Shown: positions 39,103 through 45,515 of the stretch, piece after piece | How the letters are laid out: each line of letters opens with the position of its first letter | Position numbering within the stretch: the first letter of the stretch is position 1 | Assembly: GCA_945877905.1 (NCBI GenBank) | Contig: CAMDUT010000002.1 | Span: forward strand, 1-45,515 | Reading direction: 5' to 3' | DNA length: 45,515 nucleotides | DNA from: Phycisphaera mikurensis NBRC 102666 | GTDB lineage: Bacteria > Planctomycetota > Phycisphaerae > Phycisphaerales > SM1A02 | Translations under genes and position numbers: made by a program | Notes under the pieces: model-generated | Seen by the model: the letters and a program-made list of their open reading frames with translations, nothing else | Told to the model about the DNA's origin: nothing | Databases searched by the model: none

Positions 39103-40493
39103 TCGACCCGCGCGAGATCGTCTCGCATGACCCGGCGCGCCCCTCGCAGGAGGTGTGGCGGGGCACGGTCGAGCCCGGCGCCGCCGACGACGCGGTGATG
39201 CGCGCGCGCGCGGCGTTCCCGGCGTGGTCGCGGCTCGCGCCCGAGGCGCGGGCGGAACACCTGCGCGCATGGGGCGCGACGGCAAAGCGTCATGCCGAGC
39301 GCATCGCACGGCTCATCACGCGCGAGATGGGGAAGACGCTGGCCGAGGCGCGCCAGGAGGCGGCGCTGCTTGCGGACAAGGTGGACGTGACCCTCGAGGA
39401 GCGCGTGCGCGCGCGGATCGCGGGGTACGAGGTGCCGGGGGCCGGCACGCGCGTCAACCGGTGCTCGTACCGGCCGTACGGCGTGATGGCCGTGATCGGT
39501 CCGTTCAACTTCCCTGCGCACCTGCCGAACGGGCACTGGGTGCCGGCGCTTCTGGCGGGAAACACGGTGGTGTTCAAGCCGAGCGAGCGGACGCCGGCGG
39601 TCGGGGCGCTGATGGCGGAGTTGATGGCCGAGGCAGGCATGCCCGTGGGCGCCTTCAACCTGGTGCAGGGTCGCGGCGACGTCGCGGCCGGGCTGGTGGC
39701 GCATGCGGACGTCGACGGCGTGCTGTTCACCGGGAGCTGGCCCGTGGGGCGGCGCATCCTCGAAGCGAACCTCGATCGCCCGGGGCGCATGGTGGCGCTC
39801 GAGATGGGCGGCAGCAACCCGGCGATCGTGATGGACGACGCGGACCTCGCGGTCGCGGTGGCCGAGTGCGTGCGCTGCGCGTTCCTGACGACGGGACAGC
39901 GGTGCACGTGCACGCGGCGCGTGATCGTGCACGAGCGCGTGGCGGACCGGTTCATCGCGGCGTTCCTGGACGCGACGCGGGCGATCACCCTGGGAGCCGG
40001 CGACGCGGAGCCCGCGCCGTTCATGGGGCCCCTGGTCTCGCGCGAGGCGCGCGACGGCGCGCTGCGGTTCCAGGCCGAACGTGCCGAGGCCGGGGCGCGC
40101 GTGCTGCTCGAGGCCGTGGCGCCCGCGGGCGAGGGGTGGTTCCTGACCCCCGGGGTGCTGCAGGTGGACCTGTTCGAGCGCGCGACGGACCGCGAGGCCT
40201 TCGCGCCCATCGTGCAGGTCTCGACGTGCCGGGACCTCGACGACGCGATCGTGCAGGCGAACGCGACGGACTTCGGGCTGGCCGCGAGCGTGTTCACCCG
40301 GAGCGCGGCGGCGGCGGACCAGGCGATGCACGGCATCCGCGCGGGGTGCATCAACGTGAACTGCGGCACGGCCGGCGCGAGCGGCAAGCTCCCGTTCGGC
40401 GGCCTGGGGCGCTCGGGCAACCTGCGTCCCGCGGGTGCCGCGATGATCGACGCGTGCGCCTACCCGGTCGCGAGCATGGTCGACCGAAATTGA
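39099..40493 (+). CDS. astD: N-succinylglutamate 5-semialdehyde dehydrogenase
   Basis: YGVMAVIGPFNFPAHLPNGHWVPALLAGNTVVFKPSE, LEMGGSNPAIV, TTGQRCTCTRR, NRCSYRPYG; ATG overlaps astA stop. Confidence 0.93.
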   Translation: MIDPREIVSHDPARPSQEVWRGTVEPGAADDAVMRARAAFPAWSRLAPEARAEHLRAWGATAKRHAERIARLITREMGKTLAEARQEAALLADKVDVTLEERVRARIAGYEVPGAGTRVNRCSYRPYGVMAVIGPFNFPAHLPNGHWVPALLAGNTVVFKPSERTPAVGALMAELMAEAGMPVGAFNLVQGRGDVAAGLVAHADVDGVLFTGSWPVGRRILEANLDRPGRMVALEMGGSNPAIVMDDADLAVAVAECVRCAFLTTGQRCTCTRRVIVHERVADRFIAAFLDATRAITLGAGDAEPAPFMGPLVSREARDGALRFQAERAEAGARVLLEAVAPAGEGWFLTPGVLQVDLFERATDREAFAPIVQVSTCRDLDDAIVQANATDFGLAASVFTRSAAAADQAMHGIRAGCINVNCGTAGASGKLPFGGLGRSGNLRPAGAAMIDACAYPVASMVDRN

Positions 40494-40499
40494 TCCGGG

Positions 40500-41258
40500 A
40501 TGTCTTTTCCCATTTTCCGCACCGTGCCTGACTACGCCCTGATCGTCCCGGCCTGGAACGAGGAAGCGGTGATCGCGCAGACCGTCGGCCAGCTGCGGAC
40601 CGTGGCCGAGGAACTCGGGCGCCCCTACGAGCTGGTGGTCGTCGATGACGCGAGTTCCGACCGGACCGCCGAGCTGGCGGCCGCCGCCGGTGCGCGCGTC
40701 GTGCGCGTCGAGAAGCGCCAGATCGCGGCCGTGCGCAACGCGGGCGCCGCGGCCACGACCGCCCCGTGGCTGGTCTTCGTCGACGCCGACACGTGGGTGC
40801 CCGAGACCGTGCTCCGCCACGCGCTGCTCGAACTCGGCTCAGGTGCCGTCGGAGGCGGTTCCCGGGTCGCGTTCGACGGCCGGGGCCACCCGGTCGCCGA
40901 GGGGTTCTTCGAGGCGTTCAAGGTGCTCTGGTACTCGCAGCAGCTCGCCGCCGGGTGCTTCCTCTTCGCGCGCCGCGATGCGTTCGAGGCCGCGGGCGGG
41001 TTCGACGAACGCTGGTTCGCGGGCGAGGAGTACTGGCTGAGCAGGGCGCTCAAGGAGCGCGGCCGGTTCGCCTTCCTGCGCGAGGAGGTCGTCTCGAGCG
41101 CCCGCAAGCAGCGTGCCGGGCACGGGGTCGGGATGCTGTTGCGGCTGCTCGGCCTGACCGTGCTGTTCTTCGCGGGCGTGCGCCGTCCGCTTCAGTCGAG
41201 GAAGCACCTCGGGTTCTGGTACGACGGGACGCGCGAGGGGAAGGCGCTGGACGTGTGA
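40500..41258 (+). CDS. Glycosyltransferase family 2
   Basis: YALIVPAWNEEAVIAQTVGQLRTV, ELVVVDDASSDRTAELA, LVFVDADTWVPE. Confidence 0.92.
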   Translation: MSFPIFRTVPDYALIVPAWNEEAVIAQTVGQLRTVAEELGRPYELVVVDDASSDRTAELAAAAGARVVRVEKRQIAAVRNAGAAATTAPWLVFVDADTWVPETVLRHALLELGSGAVGGGSRVAFDGRGHPVAEGFFEAFKVLWYSQQLAAGCFLFARRDAFEAAGGFDERWFAGEEYWLSRALKERGRFAFLREEVVSSARKQRAGHGVGMLLRLLGLTVLFFAGVRRPLQSRKHLGFWYDGTREGKALDV

Positions 41259-41294
41259 CCGCGCTGGACGGAGGCCTCGACGATCGGCATCCGC

Positions 41295-44200
41295 TCACCG
41301 GGCATCGGGCCCGTGCCCGGGCGCGTCCCCGACGCCATGACGCTTCAGTGCACGCAGCACCGCGTCAAGGTCGCGCTCGGTGATCGCGCCATCACGGTCG
41401 ACGTCCGCGAGGATGCGGTCGCCCGCGCACCACGCCTCCGCGAAGAGCAGGGCATCGGCCGCATCGACCCGCCCGTCGAGGTTCGCGTCTCCGCCCAGGA
41501 TGGCGCAGGCCGCGGACATCGTCGTCGAACTCGGGTGAACGCCAGCCACGCGCGATGCCGGCTCAAGGAGATCGAGGAGTTCGAGGAACTCGTCCTCCTC
41601 GCCCGTGGCGACTGGCGCGCCCGCCGCCGCGATCAATCCTGCGATCCGGACCGTCAGGTCATCGCACTCGACGTTTGCCGCGTCGTCTCCTCCGGGCGCC
41701 CCGGGTCCCGCCCCCGGACCGCCACTTCCGCCGCCGGAGGTCCCGTCGCCTTGACCTGCGTCGCCGCCGCCCGCGCCCGATCCGCCGCCCGCGCCGCCAT
41801 CCGGCGGGCTCATTCCGGTGGACGGAGGCTCATTGCCCGCGGTGCCGCCCTCGCCGCCAGGTGGAGGCATGCCGCCGGCGGGCGGTGCGCCGCCGGGCGC
41901 GCCGGCCCGGAAACCGGTGTCGGTCGAGCTCGATGCGGTCGCCCCCGCGGCCATGACCGCTTGCACGACGTAGGTCCCGGTGATCGCCACCGGGATGGTG
42001 GTGTCGTTGTGCGTCACCGTGGTGCGGCCCGAAATCGTGGCGATCACCGTGAATGACGTCTCCGAAGGCAGCCTGCGCAGCACGCGGTATCCGGTGACCA
42101 ACGTGCTTGCATGCGCCGTCCACGTGACGCGCACCTTGTCGGCGAAGGTCCCGTCGGTGGCGGCAAGCCCCGCCGGTGCGGCGATGTTGCGCCAGCCCGT
42201 GTCGGCGGCGCTCACGGCACTGTCTCCCGCCGCCGTCGCCGCGCGCACCGTGTACGTGTAGACCGTGCCCGCCACCGCCGTCGTGTCGGCGTACGTCGCC
42301 GCCGTCGCGCCGAGCGACGCCACCTGCGTGGCCGCCGCCGTGCCCACGGCGCGGAAGACCTTGTGCCCGGTCGCGCCCGCCACCGCCGTCCACGTCACCG
42401 TCACGTTCGCCGTCGACGTGCCGTCCGTCGCGGACACCCCGGACGGCGCCGCCACGTTCCGCCAGCCGGTGTTCGACGCGCTTGCGGCGCTCGTCCCCGC
42501 CGCCGTCGCCGCTTTCACCGTGTACGTGTAGACCGTGCCCGCCACCGCCGTCGCGTCCGCGTGCGTCGCCGCCGTCGCGCCGAGCGAGGCGATCTCCGTC
42601 GCCGCACCCGTGCCCACGGCACGGAAGACCTTGTGCCCGGTCGCGCCGGCCACCGCCGTCCAGGTGAGGTTCACCGCCGCCGTCGACGTGCCGTCGCTGG
42701 CGGCAAGCCCTGCCGGCGCGGCGACGTTCCGCCAGCCCGTGTCGGCCGCGCTGGCGGCGCTGTTGCCCGCCGCGGTGCGAGCCTTCACCGTGTACGTGTA
42801 GACCGTGCCCGCCACCGCCGTGGTGTCGCTGAAGCTCGCCGCCGCCGGGGCACCGAGCTCGGTGGCCGCGCCCGTGCCCACCGCGCGGAACACGCGGTAG
42901 CCCGCCGCGCCCGTGACGGCCGTCCACGTGAGGTTCACGCCCGTCGTCACCGTCCCGTCGGTGGCCGCAAGCCCCGCCGGCGCGGCGATGTTGCGCCAGC
43001 CCGTGTCGGCGGCGCTCACGGCGCTGTCTCCCGCCGCCGTCGCCGCGCGCACCGTGTACGTGTAGACCGTTCCCGCGACCGCCGTCGTGTCGGCGTACGT
43101 CGCCGCCGTCGCGCCGAGCGACGCCACCTGCGTGGCCGCCGCCGTGCCCACGGCGCGGAAGACCTTGTGCCCGGTCGCGCTCGCCACCGCCGTCCACGTC
43201 ACCGTCACGTTCGCCGTCGACGTGCCGTCCGTCGCGGACACCCCGGACGGCGCCGCCACGTTCCGCCAGCCGGTGTCGGCCACGCTCGCGGGGCCGTCAC
43301 CGGTGGCCCCGCGGGCCTTCACCGTGAACGTGTAGACGACGCCGGCGACCGCAGACGTGTCGATGTACGTGTTCGCGGTCGGCGCCCCCACTTCCGTCGC
43401 GGCGCCCGAGCCGATGGCCCGGAGCACCCGATAGCCCTGGACGTTCGCGAGCGCTCCCCAGCTCAGCGCGACCCCCGCGACCGACGTGCCGTCCGAGGCG
43501 ACGACGCCGGTGGGTGCGGGGAGGCCTCGCCAACCGACGTCACTCGCGTCGAACCCGGGGCCCGACGGGCCCACCGAGCGAACCGTGTAGGTGTACTGCT
43601 GCAGCGGCGCCGCGGTCGTGTCATCGAACGCGGTGACCGACGGGACCACGGTGCCGACCAGCTGCGCGGCGCCCCCGGCGATGGTCCTGAGGACCTGGTA
43701 GCCGGTCGCGTTCAGCCCTGCCGTCCATGTCACCCGCACGACGCTCGTGCTGGTCCCGTCGGTGGCCACGACGTTGGTGGGAGCGCTTTCGACCACGCCG
43801 GAGTCGACGCGGAAGGTGTCGAGCCAGGTGTCGTTTCCCGTGAGGGTTCCCGGCTGCTGGCCGAATCCGCCGATCGAGAACTGCACCGGCACCAGCTGGG
43901 AGCCCATGAAGTCGAGGTACTCGTAGGCATTCGGGTCGAGGTAGCCCACGGTGCTCAGGTACAGCGCGTCATCGAGCGGGTCGTAGCGGACGTACAGCAC
44001 GGTCTCCGTCCCGATGGAGCTCGCGAAGCTGCCGGTGCCGACGTCATAGAACGCGGTCTGGTTGGAGGTCGGTGCCCAGAGCCGCATCAGGGGCATCGGC
44101 GCTCCCGCGGTGGAGGTCTCCGCGACCACCAGCGTCCGGAAGGCTCCGGCGTCGAACCGCCGGGTGCCGAGCCACGCCGCGATCCCCGGTCGAAGCTGGT

Positions 44201-44582
44201 TCGGGGCGGGAGCGGCCCCGAACCGGTGGAGGTTGATGCCCACGCCGACCTCCGAGCCCGCGAAGGCGCCCGTGCCGACGAGCGCCGAGCGCAGCGTCAC
44301 ACGTGCACGGAACTCCGAGGTCGTCCGGATCCGCCAGTTGGCGGAGGCGTAACCGGCGAATGCCATGGCCGCCACCGAGGTGGATTGCGTCGACGAGTAC
44401 TGGAGCCGGCCCGCGGTCTCGGTGATCGCCAGCGCCGGGTTGCCCGAGACGGACTGCCAGTACGTTCCGGGCGTCGTATTCGCGAAGTCGTCGCCGAACA
44501 CCTGCGCCGACGCCGGCGCGCCGGCAAGCAGCGCGGCCAGGAGCGTGGCGATCACGGCGCGCAGCGGCAGGCACGGAGTCAT
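41295..44582 (-). CDS. Secreted fibronectin type III-like repeat protein with Gly/Pro linker and dockerin-like C-terminus
   Basis: Signal peptide LRAVIATLLAALLAGAPASAQ; seven ~90-aa repeats (AAPxGxxATDGTST..VxVTWTAV..ATGHKVFRAVGT...VAGTVYTYTV...DTGWRN); GGDANLDGRVDAADALLFAEAW...DVDRDGAITERDLDAVL. Confidence 0.88.
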   Translation of the reverse strand: MTPCLPLRAVIATLLAALLAGAPASAQVFGDDFANTTPGTYWQSVSGNPALAITETAGRLQYSSTQSTSVAAMAFAGYASANWRIRTTSEFRARVTLRSALVGTGAFAGSEVGVGINLHRFGAAPAPNQLRPGIAAWLGTRRFDAGAFRTLVVAETSTAGAPMPLMRLWAPTSNQTAFYDVGTGSFASSIGTETVLYVRYDPLDDALYLSTVGYLDPNAYEYLDFMGSQLVPVQFSIGGFGQQPGTLTGNDTWLDTFRVDSGVVESAPTNVVATDGTSTSVVRVTWTAGLNATGYQVLRTIAGGAAQLVGTVVPSVTAFDDTTAAPLQQYTYTVRSVGPSGPGFDASDVGWRGLPAPTGVVASDGTSVAGVALSWGALANVQGYRVLRAIGSGAATEVGAPTANTYIDTSAVAGVVYTFTVKARGATGDGPASVADTGWRNVAAPSGVSATDGTSTANVTVTWTAVASATGHKVFRAVGTAAATQVASLGATAATYADTTAVAGTVYTYTVRAATAAGDSAVSAADTGWRNIAAPAGLAATDGTVTTGVNLTWTAVTGAAGYRVFRAVGTGAATELGAPAAASFSDTTAVAGTVYTYTVKARTAAGNSAASAADTGWRNVAAPAGLAASDGTSTAAVNLTWTAVAGATGHKVFRAVGTGAATEIASLGATAATHADATAVAGTVYTYTVKAATAAGTSAASASNTGWRNVAAPSGVSATDGTSTANVTVTWTAVAGATGHKVFRAVGTAAATQVASLGATAATYADTTAVAGTVYTYTVRAATAAGDSAVSAADTGWRNIAAPAGLAATDGTFADKVRVTWTAHASTLVTGYRVLRRLPSETSFTVIATISGRTTVTHNDTTIPVAITGTYVVQAVMAAGATASSSTDTGFRAGAPGGAPPAGGMPPPGGEGGTAGNEPPSTGMSPPDGGAGGGSGAGGGDAGQGDGTSGGGSGGPGAGPGAPGGDDAANVECDDLTVRIAGLIAAAGAPVATGEEDEFLELLDLLEPASRVAGVHPSSTTMSAACAILGGDANLDGRVDAADALLFAEAWCAGDRILADVDRDGAITERDLDAVLRALKRHGVGDAPGHGPDAR
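42149..43282 (-). repeat. Near-identical 324-bp repeat pair (42149-42472 and 42959-43282) inside the FN3 gene
   Basis: Direct alignment by eye at exactly 810-bp offset (3 x 270 bp FN3 unit). Confidence 0.9.
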
Positions 44583-44646
44583 CGCCGCATCGTACGTGCG
44601 CCCGCCGACTGCCTTCCTCGCCGGCGGGTCAGGCCCGTCCGGGAAC

Positions 44647-45515
44647 TCACTCCGCCCCGACCTGCCCGTCGAGCCACGCCGGCACCGCGTCGATCGCCAT
44701 CTTCTCCTGCTGCTGCGTGTCGCGGTGGCGGATCGTCACCGTCTGCGCGGCGAGCGTGTCACTGTCGATCGTGATGCAGAAGGGCGTGCCCGCCTCGTCC
44801 ATGCGCGCGTAGCGCTTGCCGATCGACTGCTTCTCGTCGAACTCGACCATGTGCTTCTTGCGCAGCTGCCGGAACAGGCGCTCGCCCACCTCGGGCATGC
44901 CGTCCTTGTTGACGAGCGGGAAGATGCCGGCTTTCACCGGCGCCATGCGCGGGTGGAACTTCATGAAGACGCCGCTCGGCCGGCTCGGGTCCGGCGTGTA
45001 CGCCTCGCAGATGAGCGCCAGCGTGCCGCGGTCGGCGCCGGCCGACGGCTCGATCACGTGCGGGAAGTACCGCTCGTTGCGCGCCTGGTCGAAGTACTTC
45101 GCCTTGTCGTTCTTGCCGCTGTGCGTCGCGTGCGCGCGCAGGTCGAAGTCCGCGCGGTGCGCCACGCCCTCGAGCTCGCCGAACCCGGGCGCGGTGAACG
45201 GGAACCGGTACTCGATGTCGCTGGTGCCGGCGCCCTCCTTCGCGTAGTGCGCGAGCTCGTCGCGGTCGTGCTCGCGCAGCTGCAGGTTCGAGCTCGTGAG
45301 CCCGATCGACTGCCACCAGGAGAACCGCCAGTCGCGCCACCACGCGTACCACTGGTTCGCCTCGCCGGGGTGGATGAAGAACTCGATCTCCATCTGCTCG
45401 AACTCGCGGCTGCGGAACGTGAAGTTGCGCGGCGTGACCTCGTTGCGGAACGCCTTGCCGACCTGCGCGATGCCGAAGGGGACCTTGACGCGCGTCGAGT
45501 CGACCACGTTCTGGA
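44647..45515 (-). CDS. glyS: Glycine--tRNA ligase, 3' part (truncated by window end)
   Basis: PFGIAQVGKAFRNEVTPRNFTFRSREFEQMEIEFF, FPHVIEPSAGADRGTLALICEAY. Confidence 0.94.
   Translation of the reverse strand, partial: QNVVDSTRVKVPFGIAQVGKAFRNEVTPRNFTFRSREFEQMEIEFFIHPGEANQWYAWWRDWRFSWWQSIGLTSSNLQLREHDRDELAHYAKEGAGTSDIEYRFPFTAPGFGELEGVAHRADFDLRAHATHSGKNDKAKYFDQARNERYFPHVIEPSAGADRGTLALICEAYTPDPSRPSGVFMKFHPRMAPVKAGIFPLVNKDGMPEVGERLFRQLRKKHMVEFDEKQSIGKRYARMDEAGTPFCITIDSDTLAAQTVTIRHRDTQQQEKMAIDAVPAWLDGQVGAE

Noticed and set aside
36535-39309. 924-aa minus ORF antisense to aminotransferase/astA
   Set aside because: Antisense shadow; no domain signature.
42149-43282. CRISPR-like periodic repeats
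   Set aside because: The 270-bp period is in frame and encodes FN3 units; no short repeat/spacer pattern and no cas genes.
42111-44774. 887-aa plus ORF and ~88-aa repeated plus ORFs antisense to the FN3 gene
   Set aside because: Arise from the repetitive, GC-rich FN3 gene; composition is not protein-like.

Overview
High-GC, gene-dense bacterial chromosomal window. The gene content and the secreted proteins (dockerin-like C-termini, Cys-rich CC/WD modules) suggest a planctomycete, probably Phycisphaerae-like; this is inference. No mobile elements, CRISPR arrays or recognisable defence islands were seen. Housekeeping and metabolic genes: S8 protease, purD, trxB-like, DAACS symporter, aspS, lpxB, a SYLF lipoprotein, a complete liv-type ABC operon, nadD, two tRNA-Glu genes, aroB, a ParA plus ParA-fold partner pair, M19 dipeptidase, DUF2752, a lipoprotein pair, amidohydrolase, flavin reductase, mraZ, csrA, dapF, M20 peptidase, class III aminotransferase, astA, astD, a GT2, an FN3-repeat protein, and the 3' part of glyS. 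Most interesting: (1) a ~340-nt non-coding stretch between an orphan mraZ and csrA that looks like a CsrA-sponge RNA, with serial hairpins exposing GGA/ANGGA loops and a terminator-like hairpin; (2) a good promoter with 10-nt-phased MraZ boxes in front of that orphan mraZ; (3) a LivG ATPase with a ~90-aa putative two-TM insertion between Walker A and the Q-loop; (4) a ParA gene coupled to an apparent ParA/MinD-fold pseudo-ATPase; (5) a recurrent TANNNT-N6-8-start arrangement implying widespread leaderless transcription, including a perfectly symmetric aspS/lpxB bidirectional promoter; (6) an astB/astE-less succinyltransferase cluster. All calls come from reading sequence and translations; no searches were run.
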